Shown piece after piece: positions 15,410 through 23,460 of a stretch of DNA of 34,985 nt. How positions within the stretch are numbered: position 1 is the stretch's first letter; the number at the start of each line of letters is the position of its first letter. Below the pieces are notes generated by a model. That model had not been told where the DNA came from. It searched no databases and worked only from the letters and a program-made list of their open reading frames with translations. This DNA is from an uncultured bacterium (GTDB lineage Bacteria; Patescibacteriota; Minisyncoccia; Phycocordibacterales; UBA9973): the NCBI GenBank assembly GCA_903929735.1, contig CAIYVW010000031.1:1-34985 (forward strand), written 5' to 3'. The position numbers and the translations under genes are program-made.

Positions 15410-16177
15410 CTAAATCTTCGTTATAATTTCTGCCTCTCCTTCAGTAATAAGTATTGTATGTTCAAAATGTGCAGAGCGAGAGCCATCAGAAGTTTTTATA
15501 GTCCAATTGTCATTAGCACTTATTATCGAAGCTTTACCAATATTTAACATTGGTTCAATAGCTATTATCATTCCTGGTATTAATTTCTGACCCTTTCCAG
15601 CTTTACCAAAATTAGGAACATAAGGATCTTCATGAATTTTAACTCCTACTCCATGGCCTGCTAATTCTCTAACAATTCCATATTTCTTTCCAGCAAATGA
15701 TTCTATAGCATGTCCTATATCACCAACAGTAGCACCCCCTTGAGCAGCCCAAATACCTATTTCTAGAGCTTTTTTTGTGTCATCTAGTAACTTCTGGTCT
15801 ACTTTAGAAATTACTCCCACAGGAACAGTTACAGCATGATCAGTAAATAACCCTTTGTATTTAAGTCCTAAATCAAGAGATACAATATCTCCTTCTTTTA
15901 AAATTTTAGTTTTAAGAGGTATACCATGTACTATTTCATTATTAACTGAAATACAAATTGTAGCAGGAAAAGCTTTCGGTGCTCCTACCGGTTTATAATT
16001 CAAAAATGCAGGAATACATCCCTCTTCTTTTATTAAATCATATGCATACTTATCAAGATCGTAAGTGGAAATTCCAGGCTCAACTTTTTTAGCAACTTTT
16101 GCTAGAACTTTTGCCAATATTTTACCTCCTTCTTTGATAGTTTTTATTTGTTCTGGTGTTTTTATTATAATAGCCAT
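15410..16177 (-). CDS. map: Methionine aminopeptidase, type I
   Basis: A 255-residue MetAP that removes the initiator Met from nascent proteins. The dinuclear metal ligands are all present: Asp102, Asp113, His175 (GHGVG), Glu208 (IEPM) and Glu246, with substrate His84. There is no N-terminal extension or zinc finger, which makes it type Ia. It is the last gene of adk-UMP kinase-map, 10 nt after the kinase. The stop is TAG, whereas most neighbours use TAA. Confidence 0.97.
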   Translation of the reverse strand: MAIIIKTPEQIKTIKEGGKILAKVLAKVAKKVEPGISTYDLDKYAYDLIKEEGCIPAFLNYKPVGAPKAFPATICISVNNEIVHGIPLKTKILKEGDIVSLDLGLKYKGLFTDHAVTVPVGVISKVDQKLLDDTKKALEIGIWAAQGGATVGDIGHAIESFAGKKYGIVRELAGHGVGVKIHEDPYVPNFGKAGKGQKLIPGMIIAIEPMLNIGKASIISANDNWTIKTSDGSRSAHFEHTILITEGEAEIITKI

Positions 16178-16187
16178 ATATAAAATA

Positions 16188-16874
16188 TTATTTAATTGTT
16201 GTACCTATGAACGAATTTCCATTAAGATAATTTTCTAAGTCTGAAAGATTACTTCCAGACATAAAAGCAACTTCCATTCCTTCTTTTTCTGCTAATTCTG
16301 AAGCTATAGGATCAAAAGGAGTATTTAATCCTGGTGTCCACTTTGAAGATATAAAAGATCTATATTTAGACCAACTAATATTTTCAAATTTAATAGCATT
16401 TGGATTAATTTTTGGATCACTATCGTAAACATAATCTATATTAGAAATATTTATTATCTTTTTAGCATTTAATTCTTTAGCTACAAGCACAGCATCAGTA
16501 TCAGTAGAGCATCCAGGTCTCCATCCTGCTCCTATAATTATATCTCCATTAAAATCTTCTATAGTGTGAGGGTCAGTAACGATCTGATTATATGCACTAT
16601 TTCCAAATGATAGTCGAACAAATTCTGCATTTAAGCGAGTAGTATAAATACCCATCCAATCTAATTCTTCACTAGTAGCTTCTATACAATTCTTTAATGC
16701 TTCTATATAGCGTCTACAGGTCTTACCTCCTCCTACAATAATTACAAATTTTTTATCTTTTTTGATCCAGTTTAAAATAATATCTCTGAAAGCAGTAACA
16801 AATTCAAAATTTGGCATGTCAGGAACAACGATAGCTCCTCCTAGTGATATAATTATTGTTTCTTTTTCTTTCAT
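16188..16874 (-). CDS. Archaeal-type UMP kinase
   Basis: A 228-residue amino-acid-kinase-fold protein. The start SLGGAIVVPD, the loop VGGGKTCRRYI and GAGWRPGCSTDTDAV match UMP kinases of the archaeal type more than bacterial PyrH. It would phosphorylate UMP to UDP for RNA and sugar-nucleotide synthesis. It starts 1 nt after the adk stop and ends 10 nt before map, so the two monophosphate kinases are co-expressed. Other members of the aspartate/glutamate/uridylate kinase family are less likely. PyrH would be the functional equivalent. Confidence 0.85.
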   Translation of the reverse strand: MKEKETIIISLGGAIVVPDMPNFEFVTAFRDIILNWIKKDKKFVIIVGGGKTCRRYIEALKNCIEATSEELDWMGIYTTRLNAEFVRLSFGNSAYNQIVTDPHTIEDFNGDIIIGAGWRPGCSTDTDAVLVAKELNAKKIINISNIDYVYDSDPKINPNAIKFENISWSKYRSFISSKWTPGLNTPFDPIASELAEKEGMEVAFMSGSNLSDLENYLNGNSFIGTTIK

Positions 16875-16875
16875 T

Positions 16876-17478
16876 TTATAATAATGATTTAATTTTATTA
16901 ATAATATCTAATTGAATCGTTTCTATATCTCCTTCGCCATCAATTGCAATATAAATATAACCTGGCTGATTTTTTAAATATTCTATCGCTGGAGAAACAT
17001 CTTTATCATACCAATCCAGTCTTACTTCCTTATTTTCTTCTGTATCATCCTCTCTTCCCCTGCTTATCATTCTTTTCTTAGATGTTTCTCTAGTAACAAT
17101 AAAATCCAAAATTATAACATCGTCTCTGTTGAAAAACTTCAAAGCTCCATCAACAACAACAGCCTCTTCTTCTCTTCTAGGGTAACCATCAATAAAAAGA
17201 TGATCATCTGGTCCTAGATTATTTAAGAAAGCATTACCCCAAAGTGAAATAGTAAGGAATAGGGGCTGAAGCATTCCTTTATCTGTTATACTCTTAGATA
17301 GATTACTAGCATAACTACCTTTATTAAAAAGTTCTCTAAAACCATCTCCAGTAGAGAAAGAAAATTGCTTTCTATTTGAGTCTTCTTTACTTAAAAAATC
17401 TCTCAATAATTTAAGCTGAGTTCCCTTACCGCAACCAGATCTACCAAAAAAAATAAATGTTTGCTTTTTGTTTATCAT
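16876..17478 (-). CDS. adk: Adenylate kinase family nucleoside monophosphate kinase
   Basis: A 200-residue P-loop kinase that converts AMP plus ATP to two ADP. The P-loop is GRSGCGKGT (residues 12-20), unlike the usual GPPGxGKGT. The NMP-binding DGYPRR and a short lid with RGREDDTEENKEVRL follow, without the four-Cys zinc lid. Position after secY and before map supports Adk, though specificity for another NMP is possible given the odd P-loop. A perfect TATAAT (17487-17492) lies 8 nt before ATG and a terminator sits just upstream, so adk-UMP kinase-map is its own operon. Confidence 0.88.
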   Translation of the reverse strand: MINKKQTFIFFGRSGCGKGTQLKLLRDFLSKEDSNRKQFSFSTGDGFRELFNKGSYASNLSKSITDKGMLQPLFLTISLWGNAFLNNLGPDDHLFIDGYPRREEEAVVVDGALKFFNRDDVIILDFIVTRETSKKRMISRGREDDTEENKEVRLDWYDKDVSPAIEYLKNQPGYIYIAIDGEGDIETIQLDIINKIKSLL

Positions 17479-17486
17479 ATAGTTTC

Positions 17487-17492
17487 ATTATA
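17487..17492 (-). promoter_or_regulatory. -10 box of adk (leaderless type)
   Basis: Minus-strand TATAAT ends 8 nt before ATG 17478 and about 20 nt past the secY terminator. The -35 is poor (TTTTAT-like). Confidence 0.6.
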
Positions 17493-17511
17493 TACTAAAT
17501 TATTTAAACAT

Positions 17512-17540
17512 AAAAAAAGACCCAAATGATTAGGTCTTTT
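17512..17540 (-). terminator. Terminator of the rpsN-secY operon
   Basis: AAAGACC and GGTCTTT pair around a 10-nt loop, followed by T7 on the minus strand; the stem overlaps the secY stop. It separates secY from adk. Confidence 0.85.
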
Positions 17541-18810
17541 AATATTCTCTCATGGACAGTTGAGCTTCTATCTTTTTAATCAAATCCAATACCACAGAAA
17601 CCACGATTAGAAGAGCTGTTCCTCCGATAGCTAAAGCTGATATTCCAGTAATAGCTCTCATTATTAAAGGTAAAACTGCTATTAAACCTAAGAACACAGC
17701 TCCCATAGTAGTAATACGTGTAAGTATATGTTCTATGTAAGCTCTAGTAGCAGCGCCTGGTCTGATTCCAGGTATAAAAGCTCCATTCTTTTGTAAATTT
17801 TCTGCAAGTTGATTTGGGTCAAAAGTAACAGCTGTATAGAAATAAGTAAACAAGAAGACAAAAATAAAGTAGAACAATGAATACAACCAAGTATTACCAA
17901 CAAACCAAAGTAAACCATTAGAGATAGATACTAGTATATGATTACTCATACCTTTTAATGCATTACCTATAAGCTGAGGAAATAGCAGAATAGAAAGTGC
18001 AAAAATTATTGGAATTACTCCTGCCTGATTAACACGCAACGGAAGATATGTCTGTGTGCCACCAGCTATATGATCCCCTCTCACTTGTTTAGCGTAAGTT
18101 ACAGGAATAGGTCTTTCTGCTTCTGTCATTATTACTACTCCAGCTATAATTAAAACTCCTACAGCTAAGAATATTAAATAAACAGGTAAATTTGAAATAT
18201 TGAATGTAAAGATAAATTGAGAAATTTCTGTAGGTATTCTTGCTACAATTCCAGCAAAAATTATAAGAGAAATACCATTACCAATTCCAAACTCTGAAAC
18301 TAATTCTCCTATCCACATTATAAGCATAGAACCAGCTACTATTACAGAAAGGTTAGCAAACATGTTAAACATAGATAAACTACCTAATATTCCTTGCTTC
18401 TTTAATAAGAATAGAAGACCAAAACCTTGAATAACAGCGAGTGGGATTGTAATCATTCTACTTAATTGAGCGAATTTCTTACGTCCTATTTCACCATCTT
18501 CTTGATACATAGCCTTCAAACGAGGAGACATGATTGTCAAAAGCTGCATTATAATAGAAGAAGTAATATATGGACCAACTCCAAGCATTAATATAGAAAG
18601 AGTTGATAATCCACCTCCTGAAAACATATTCAAAACTCCTAGGAATTGATTATTATTTATAAAAGTCTGAAGTTTAAGAGAATCTATTCCTGGTATTGGA
18701 ATAGCAGATAAAAATCTGAAAACGACAAGAGCTCCAAGCACAAATAAGACACGAGATCTAAGTGCCTTATCTGTAAATATAACTCTTAACTTGTTAAAAA
18801 CAATTTCCAT
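17539..18810 (-). CDS. secY: Protein translocase subunit SecY
   Basis: A 423-residue, ten-helix channel of the Sec translocon. The plug/TM2 region (GIDSLKLQTF, GGGLSTLSILMLGVGPYITSSIIMQLL) and the cytoplasmic loop AERPIPVTYAKQVRG are typical. It starts 2 nt after the rplO stop. It ends the rpsN-secY block, as shown by the overlapping terminator. Confidence 0.98.
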   Translation of the reverse strand: MEIVFNKLRVIFTDKALRSRVLFVLGALVVFRFLSAIPIPGIDSLKLQTFINNNQFLGVLNMFSGGGLSTLSILMLGVGPYITSSIIMQLLTIMSPRLKAMYQEDGEIGRKKFAQLSRMITIPLAVIQGFGLLFLLKKQGILGSLSMFNMFANLSVIVAGSMLIMWIGELVSEFGIGNGISLIIFAGIVARIPTEISQFIFTFNISNLPVYLIFLAVGVLIIAGVVIMTEAERPIPVTYAKQVRGDHIAGGTQTYLPLRVNQAGVIPIIFALSILLFPQLIGNALKGMSNHILVSISNGLLWFVGNTWLYSLFYFIFVFLFTYFYTAVTFDPNQLAENLQKNGAFIPGIRPGAATRAYIEHILTRITTMGAVFLGLIAVLPLIMRAITGISALAIGGTALLIVVSVVLDLIKKIEAQLSMREY

Positions 18811-18812
18811 TT

Positions 18813-19241
18813 TTATTTAATAGTTCCACCAATTTTTTCTATTTTTTCTTTAGCAACCTTAGAAACAAGACAATCAACTATTGAAAGTTTAACAGTCAAT
18901 TCACCAGTTCCAAGAATTTTAACTACAGGTAATTTTCCTCCAACACGTCTTACTAGATTCTTTTCAAACAAAACAGTAGGACTTATAACAGATCCAGCCA
19001 CGAAAACATTTAAGGCCCCTACATTTATTGGTGAAGGTTTTGTATCAAAAGATGCAAAACGGTAACCACGAAGTTTAGGAATCTTCTTGATTATATCACG
19101 CATTTGTGGACGACGCTTGTTACCTGCACGAGCTGTTTGTCCTTTACCTCCACGTCCTGAAGTCTTACCACGAGTCCCCCCACGACCTACTAAACGTGAC
19201 TTTTTATTTGGATGTTCTCTTTTTAATGTGTGTAATTGCAT
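18813..19241 (-). CDS. rplO: Ribosomal protein uL15
   Basis: A 142-residue uL15 of the large subunit with the Gly/Arg-rich N-terminus (GRGGTRGKTSGRGGKGQTARAG) that threads into 23S rRNA. It follows rpsE by 9 nt, leaving no room for rpmD (uL30), which most bacteria have here. Confidence 0.97.
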   Translation of the reverse strand: MQLHTLKREHPNKKSRLVGRGGTRGKTSGRGGKGQTARAGNKRRPQMRDIIKKIPKLRGYRFASFDTKPSPINVGALNVFVAGSVISPTVLFEKNLVRRVGGKLPVVKILGTGELTVKLSIVDCLVSKVAKEKIEKIGGTIK

Positions 19242-19250
19242 AAAATTTTA

Positions 19251-19907
19251 TTATTTAACTTCTTCACTTATTACTTTATCTTTTACCTCTGCTTCCTGTT
19301 CTGATATAAAAGGAGAAACCTTAGGTAGAGATGCTTGAGCTTTTAACATATAAAGAGTTTTGTAAGCTACTCTAGCATTGTTTAATTTATTCTTACTTCC
19401 TGAATGTAATTTAGCTGTTATATTCTTTAAGCCAGCTAAAATTAGCATATCACGAACTGTACTTCCTGCAACTAATCCTTTACCACGATTAGGCATCATC
19501 GTAAGCTTAGAAGCAGAAAACTTAGAGGAAACTTCATAAGGAATAGACATTTCTTTTGTAACTTTAATCTTGAACATATTCTTCTTTGCCTGACGAAGAG
19601 CCTTTGTAATTGCAATAGCTGTATCTCCTCCTTTACCAGTTCCAAGTCCTATCGAACCTTTTTTATCTCCTATAGCAAGTGCAACTGCGAAAGTCATACG
19701 ACGTCCTCCTGCAACAACACGAGTAACGCGACGAATAGATACCATCTTTTGATCAAATTCTGGTTTTGGTTTCTCAAAGAATGTTCTAGGCTTACGATCT
19801 CCACCTTCACGTCTTGGTCCACGATTATTACTATTAGCACCATAACTTCTATTGTTATTACTTGGGGCACTACTATTTGTATACTGTTTTGGTTTTGTTG
19901 TATCCAT
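19251..19907 (-). CDS. rpsE: Ribosomal protein uS5
   Basis: A 218-residue uS5, important for decoding fidelity. The core (VSIRRVTRVVAGGRRMTFAVALAIGDKKGSIG-type segment) is typical. An Asn/Ser/Arg-rich N-terminal tail of about 45 residues and a short acidic C-terminal tail make it longer than the usual 165. Confidence 0.97.
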   Translation of the reverse strand: MDTTKPKQYTNSSAPSNNNRSYGANSNNRGPRREGGDRKPRTFFEKPKPEFDQKMVSIRRVTRVVAGGRRMTFAVALAIGDKKGSIGLGTGKGGDTAIAITKALRQAKKNMFKIKVTKEMSIPYEVSSKFSASKLTMMPNRGKGLVAGSTVRDMLILAGLKNITAKLHSGSKNKLNNARVAYKTLYMLKAQASLPKVSPFISEQEAEVKDKVISEEVK

Positions 19908-19915
19908 ATAATTTA

Positions 19916-20260
19916 TTAAAACTTTAATCCTCCCTTACGAGCACTATCTGCTAGTGCTTTAATACGGCCAGTGTATTTAAATCCATTACGATCGAAAACA
20001 CAAGATTTAATCCCCTTTGTATTCGCAGCTTTAGCTATATTAGTACCAGTTAATATTGAACGTTCTGTTTTTGTACCAGTCTTACTTTCCATATCAGAAG
20101 CAGAAGCTATAGTCACTCCTAATTCATCATTTATCATTTGAGCGTATATATAGTTATTGGAGCGGAAAACAGAAAGACGAGGAGTCTCAGCTGTACCAAA
20201 AATCTTTGAACGAATCTTTTTCTTTAATCTTATTCTTTTTTCTAATTTTTTATTTGCCAT
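19916..20260 (-). CDS. rplR: Ribosomal protein uL18
   Basis: A 114-residue uL18, the main 5S rRNA-binding protein. The segment PRLSVFRSNNYIYAQMI and the C-terminal DRNGFKYTGRIKALADSAR are characteristic. Confidence 0.97.
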   Translation of the reverse strand: MANKKLEKRIRLKKKIRSKIFGTAETPRLSVFRSNNYIYAQMINDELGVTIASASDMESKTGTKTERSILTGTNIAKAANTKGIKSCVFDRNGFKYTGRIKALADSARKGGLKF

Positions 20261-20280
20261 AATTTTTATTCTTAGTTAGA

Positions 20281-20817
20281 TTAAGCAGCTTTTTTACCTT
20301 GCTTACGACGAATAACTTCATCAGAATAACGGAAACCTTTACCTTTATATGGTTCTGGTTTTTTCATTGCTCTGACTGACGCTGTGAAAGATCCTACTAG
20401 CTCTTTATCTATCCCTGAAACTGTAATATTATTCTTTTCAGCTGTAACAGTGAGACCGGCAGGAATTTGTACTTTAACTGGATGTGAAAATCCTAAAGCA
20501 AGATTAAACATATTACCAGCTACTTCTGATTTAAAACCTACACCTTCTAGAATAAGCTTTTTTGTGTAACCTTCATTAACCCCAATTACCATATTCTTCA
20601 CATGTGAAGCATATGTACCCCATAGAGAATTAATAGAACGATCACCTTCCTTGTTTGGAGTAAAAGTTATTTCACTTCCATTTATATTTATTGTAACAGG
20701 TCCTGGAAAATTTCTAACTAAAGTACCCTTTGGTCCTTTAACTGTAAGAGTAGTACCAGAAAGATTTACTTCTGTATTTAGAGGAACTATAACTGTTTGT
20801 TTTCCTATACGTGACAT
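20281..20817 (-). CDS. rplF: Ribosomal protein uL6
   Basis: A 178-residue uL6 with two related domains. It begins MSRIGKQ.V.VP and ends with PEPYKGKGFRYSDEVIRRK, both family hallmarks. It binds near the GTPase centre of the 50S subunit. Confidence 0.97.
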   Translation of the reverse strand: MSRIGKQTVIVPLNTEVNLSGTTLTVKGPKGTLVRNFPGPVTININGSEITFTPNKEGDRSINSLWGTYASHVKNMVIGVNEGYTKKLILEGVGFKSEVAGNMFNLALGFSHPVKVQIPAGLTVTAEKNNITVSGIDKELVGSFTASVRAMKKPEPYKGKGFRYSDEVIRRKQGKKAA

Positions 20818-20829
20818 ATATTTAAATTA

Positions 20830-21216
20830 TTACCAAATTTTAAACAATACTTCTCCTCCGACCATTTCTTTACGTGCTTGCTTGTCTGTTAAAATACCTT
20901 TTGGTGTGGAAAGCACTGTTAAACCAGCACCAGTTCTTGTTGATTTTATATCTTTAACTCCTTTATATACACGGCGTGATGATTTTGAAACACGTTCTAC
21001 CCCTATAACTTTTGGCTCACCTTCTATGTAAACTAAGCCTAGTTCAAGAATTGGCATACCTTTCTTAGTTTTCTTTGAAACAGAAGATAAAAAACCTTCT
21101 TTAACTAAACATTCTGCTATAGAATGCTTAAGTTTAGAAAATGGGACAACAACAGATTCGCGTGATACGCGATTGCTGTTCTTCACCATATTCATCATGT
21201 TTGCTATTTGATCCAT
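20830..21216 (-). CDS. rpsH: Ribosomal protein uS8
   Basis: A 128-residue uS8, a primary 16S rRNA binder and the usual repressor of spc operons. The C-terminal STPKGILTDKQARKEMVGGEVLF is typical. It follows rpsN after 59 nt. Confidence 0.97.
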   Translation of the reverse strand: MDQIANMMNMVKNSNRVSRESVVVPFSKLKHSIAECLVKEGFLSSVSKKTKKGMPILELGLVYIEGEPKVIGVERVSKSSRRVYKGVKDIKSTRTGAGLTVLSTPKGILTDKQARKEMVGGEVLFKIW

Positions 21217-21275
21217 AAATTGTTTATTTAAATTACTACTTGTACCTACCTTTTAGAAATTAATCTAAAATATGA

Positions 21276-21461
21276 CTACCAACTTGATTTGCGAACTCCA
21301 GGAAGCATACCTTCATTTGCTAGCTCACGAAAACAAATACGACATAGACCGAAGTCTCTCATATATGCATGTCCACGTGAACAACGAAAACAACGATTTG
21401 TTTCTCGTGTACTAAATTTTGACTTTTTTAAATGTCTTGCTGTTACTGATGTTTTTGCCAT
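21276..21461 (-). CDS. rpsN: Ribosomal protein uS14, zinc type
   Basis: A 61-residue, short zinc-binding uS14 (type Z). Two CxxC pairs, CFRC and CRIC, form the zinc site. It is the first gene after the divergent pair that splits the spc operon and has its own strong promoter and a leader of about 150 nt. Confidence 0.96.
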   Translation of the reverse strand: MAKTSVTARHLKKSKFSTRETNRCFRCSRGHAYMRDFGLCRICFRELANEGMLPGVRKSSW

Positions 21462-21610
21462 AAATAATTATAATTAGCTTCTAGTAGCTGTAATAACACA
21501 CAACTAGCCTGCCTGCGCAGGCAGGTCATGAGATTGATATCTCGTTTATTTTCTTAAATGTTTCGGTCGACCGAACCACTCAAGGAGACAAACGGATCTA
21601 AAACTCATGT
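21462..21610 (-). promoter_or_regulatory. Structured leader of the rpsN-secY transcript
   Basis: The inferred 5' leader, about 149 nt, holds three inverted repeats: TTCGGTCGACCGAA (21562-21575), GAGAT-TGAT-ATCTC near 21531-21544, and CCTGCCTGCGCAGGCAGG (21508-21525). The last is a GC-rich palindrome unlike the surrounding sequence and may be a dispersed repeat. A regulatory role, such as uS8 feedback, is possible but no family match is claimed. Confidence 0.4.
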
Positions 21611-21616
21611 AGACCC

Positions 21617-21645
21617 ATACTAGCAAATGAATGGAAGTATGTCAA
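21617..21645 (-). promoter_or_regulatory. rpsN operon promoter
   Basis: Minus-strand TTGACA (21640-21645), 17 nt, extended TGC-TAGTAT (21617-21622). The -35 is perfect. The terminator of the upstream gene ends 5 nt before it. Confidence 0.8.
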
Positions 21646-21650
21646 ATTAA

Positions 21651-21678
21651 ATAGCCAGGTAACAAGTTACCTGGCTAT
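21651..21678 (-). terminator. Terminator of the receiver-like gene
   Basis: A 13-bp stem, ATAGCCAGGTAAC-AA-GTTACCTGGCTAT, lies 17 nt past the stop of the 21696-22121 gene and is followed by a T-rich run. Confidence 0.8.
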
Positions 21679-21695
21679 AAATTATGCAAAAACGT

Positions 21696-22121
21696 TCAAA
21701 GAACAAATTTCAATACTCTTTCTACGTCCGAACTGTATATTTCACCGAACTGGTGCTTCTTAATATATCCGTCTATGTAGTCAGATTTTTCCGGTTCATA
21801 TTGGGAAAAAATGTAAAATTTTGAATTTGGATTCATTCTTTTAACAATTTCTGCCAACATTTCACCAGTTTTTTGTGACTGATCAGACCCTTGTCCTACT
21901 ATATTCCTTGATCCAAATGATTTGTCTATAAAGACAGCACTTGATATTACTACAAGATTACAATCGGTAGGGATAAGATTAACTGCTTCTTCAAAAGATG
22001 AAGCATATATTACATCCCCAGCTAACTGAGGAAGTTCGAGATTTATTATATCTCTGAAAATGAGCCTCCACTGATCTACACTTTGTACAATCAGTACCTT
22101 TCTTTTTTCTTTCGTCTTCAT
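21696..22121 (-). CDS. Unknown protein, possible degenerate receiver-like domain
   Basis: The 141-residue product alternates beta and helical segments in the order of a response-regulator receiver: KVLIVQSVDQW, DVIYASSFEEAV, NLVVISSAVF, a helix with GEMLAEIVKRM, KFYIFSQYE, and FGEIYSSDVERVL. The Asp normally phosphorylated at the end of strand 3 is not present (VVISS instead) and the acidic pair after strand 1 is lost, so if this is a receiver fold it is a non-phosphorylated one. ATG 22121 is chosen over TTG 22184, which lies in the divergent promoter. It sits inside the spc operon. No function is assigned. Confidence 0.6.
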   Translation of the reverse strand: MKTKEKRKVLIVQSVDQWRLIFRDIINLELPQLAGDVIYASSFEEAVNLIPTDCNLVVISSAVFIDKSFGSRNIVGQGSDQSQKTGEMLAEIVKRMNPNSKFYIFSQYEPEKSDYIDGYIKKHQFGEIYSSDVERVLKFVL

Positions 22122-22178
22122 ATCTGAATTATTTAAATTAAATGATTTTTTCTTTACATTACAATTTAAAAAATATAT

Positions 22179-22195
22179 TGTCAATTTAATTGACT
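22179..22195. promoter_or_regulatory. Back-to-back -35 boxes of the divergent pair
   Basis: The inverted repeat GTCAAT-TTA-ATTGAC holds a minus-strand TTGACA (22179-22184) and a plus-strand TTGACT (22190-22195). On the plus strand a TAGATT follows after 17 nt (22213-22218); on the minus strand TAATGT follows after 17. The symmetry would allow one regulator to control both genes. Confidence 0.5.
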
Positions 22196-22264
22196 TTTTT
22201 ATTAAAATTCATTAGATTGATGCTAAATACAGCACTCCGCTGGTTAGGAGTAAATCAAAAAATT

Positions 22265-22501
22265 ATGTCTTTAAAACCATTCCATGAATCGATAATCGAT
22301 TCTCTTGAAAGTGTCTTGAATGTACATCAGTTTAGAATATTGGCAAAATTAATCATGGAAACCAATATTCCTAAGGATCATGATAAAATAATGGAAGCCT
22401 TTATTATTTCGCACAGAGGAATAAGATTCCCTCTCGAAAGAGAATTAATTGAATCAGTTAAGGCTTCACTGGAAAGACAAAAGGAAGAGATAGGATTATA
22501 A
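22265..22501 (+). CDS. Unknown small helical protein
   Basis: A 78-residue, charged and mostly helical protein with no motif I recognise. ATG 22265 is favoured because the plus-strand promoter would begin RNA near 22225, downstream of the other in-frame ATG at 22220. An AGGAG lies about 14 nt upstream of 22265, one of the few Shine-Dalgarno-like sequences in the window, though the spacing is long. It is the only plus-strand gene in the ribosomal region, paired with the receiver-like gene. Confidence 0.5.
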   Translation: MSLKPFHESIIDSLESVLNVHQFRILAKLIMETNIPKDHDKIMEAFIISHRGIRFPLERELIESVKASLERQKEEIGL

Positions 22502-22509
22502 TCCACAGA

Positions 22510-22544
22510 AAAAAGAGTACACCCATATAAAGTGTACTCTTTTT
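22510..22544 (+). terminator. Terminator of the small plus-strand gene
   Basis: A 13-bp stem, AAAAAGAGTACAC with GTGTACTCTTTTT, begins 9 nt after the stop codon. Confidence 0.88.
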
Positions 22545-22602
22545 AATTTGTTTAAATTCAAATTAAAATACACTTAGAAGGGGTATTTTAAAGTATTTTT
22601 TA

Positions 22603-22629
22603 TTTCCCCAAAGCCTTGCTTTGGGGAAA
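22603..22629. repeat. REP-like palindrome, copy 1
   Basis: A 12-bp perfect stem, TTTCCCCAAAGC-CTT-GCTTTGGGGAAA. The core CCCAAAGC/GCTTTGGG is shared with copies at 27195, 27608 (partly) and 27928. Confidence 0.85.
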
Positions 22630-22653
22630 CCTTATATTATAAGCCTATATACA

Positions 22654-22678
22654 AAAATACCCCCTAATGGGGTATTTT
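22654..22678 (-). terminator. Terminator of the rpsS-rplE block
   Basis: AAAATACCCC-CTAAT-GGGGTATTTT begins 10 nt past the rplE stop and ends in T-rich sequence on the minus strand. Confidence 0.8.
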
Positions 22679-22688
22679 AAAGTAATCC

Positions 22689-23228
22689 TTATTTCTTAAA
22701 TGGTATACCAATAAGATCAAAGAAGTCTGTTGCTTCAGCTTTATTCTTTGCTGATGTAACTAGAGTAATTCCCAATCCAAAAACATCTTTCAATTCTTCA
22801 TCACCTGTCTCAGGGAAAATAGTGTGTTCTTTAATACTCATAGTTAGATTACCAATGTTATCAACAATCTTTCTTTCAATACCACGGAAGTCTTTTGTAC
22901 GGGGGATAGCAACATTTATAAGCTTATCTAGGAATCCATACATACGAGCACCTCTTAAAGTTACAAGAACTCCAACTGGATCTCCAATTCTTATCTTAAA
23001 AGAAGCAATTGATTTCTTTGCTCCTCTTGTTGCAGGCTTTTGACCTGTAATTTTTGCAAGACGATCCATAACAAACTTATTACGATCTTTATCACGCTTA
23101 ATACCAGAACCAGTTCCGACTGATACAACTACCTTTTTTAAACGTGGGGCAGCCATAACATTCTTATAACCATACTTGGCTTTAAGTGTACTAAATGCTT
23201 TTTTTTCTTTTTGTTTTACTGTTTCCAT
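22689..23228 (-). CDS. rplE: Ribosomal protein uL5
   Basis: A 179-residue uL5 that binds 5S rRNA in the central protuberance. The motifs TGQKPATRGAKKSIASFKIR and IPRTKDFRG are typical. It is the last gene before the insertion that separates it from rpsN. Confidence 0.98.
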   Translation of the reverse strand: METVKQKEKKAFSTLKAKYGYKNVMAAPRLKKVVVSVGTGSGIKRDKDRNKFVMDRLAKITGQKPATRGAKKSIASFKIRIGDPVGVLVTLRGARMYGFLDKLINVAIPRTKDFRGIERKIVDNIGNLTMSIKEHTIFPETGDEELKDVFGLGITLVTSAKNKAEATDFFDLIGIPFKK

Positions 23229-23237
23229 AAATTTATA

Positions 23238-23456
23238 TTAATCTCTTTTAGCAACATTTGATACATGAATAGGCATAGCGATCTCTAAGATTTGACTCTG
23301 TTCTCCTTGCTTACGAGCCTTATGAGCTTTCTTTCTTATATTTACTCCTTCAACAATAACCTTATTCAAAGATGGGATTGCTTTTACAACCTTTCCTTTT
23401 TTGCCTTTATTTGCTCCAGCAATAACTATTACATTGTCTCCTTTTTTTATTTTCAT
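23238..23456 (-). CDS. rplX: Ribosomal protein uL24
   Basis: A 72-residue uL24 with its N-terminal KOW motif ([23 protein letters not shown]). It lacks about 30 C-terminal residues found in most bacterial uL24, consistent with a reduced ribosome. Confidence 0.95.
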   Translation of the reverse strand: MKIKKGDNVIVIAGANKGKKGKVVKAIPSLNKVIVEGVNIRKKAHKARKQGEQSQILEIAMPIHVSNVAKRD

Positions 23457-23460
23457 AGTA

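Larger units (their letters stand above)
22565..22684. repeat. Imperfect direct repeats flanking a REP palindrome
   Basis: AAAATAC, 8 variable nt, then the 16-mer GGGGTATTTTAAAGTA occurs at 22565-22595 and again at 22654-22684. The right copy still forms the rplE terminator; the left copy has lost one arm. The REP hairpin 22603-22629 lies between them. Confidence 0.65.
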
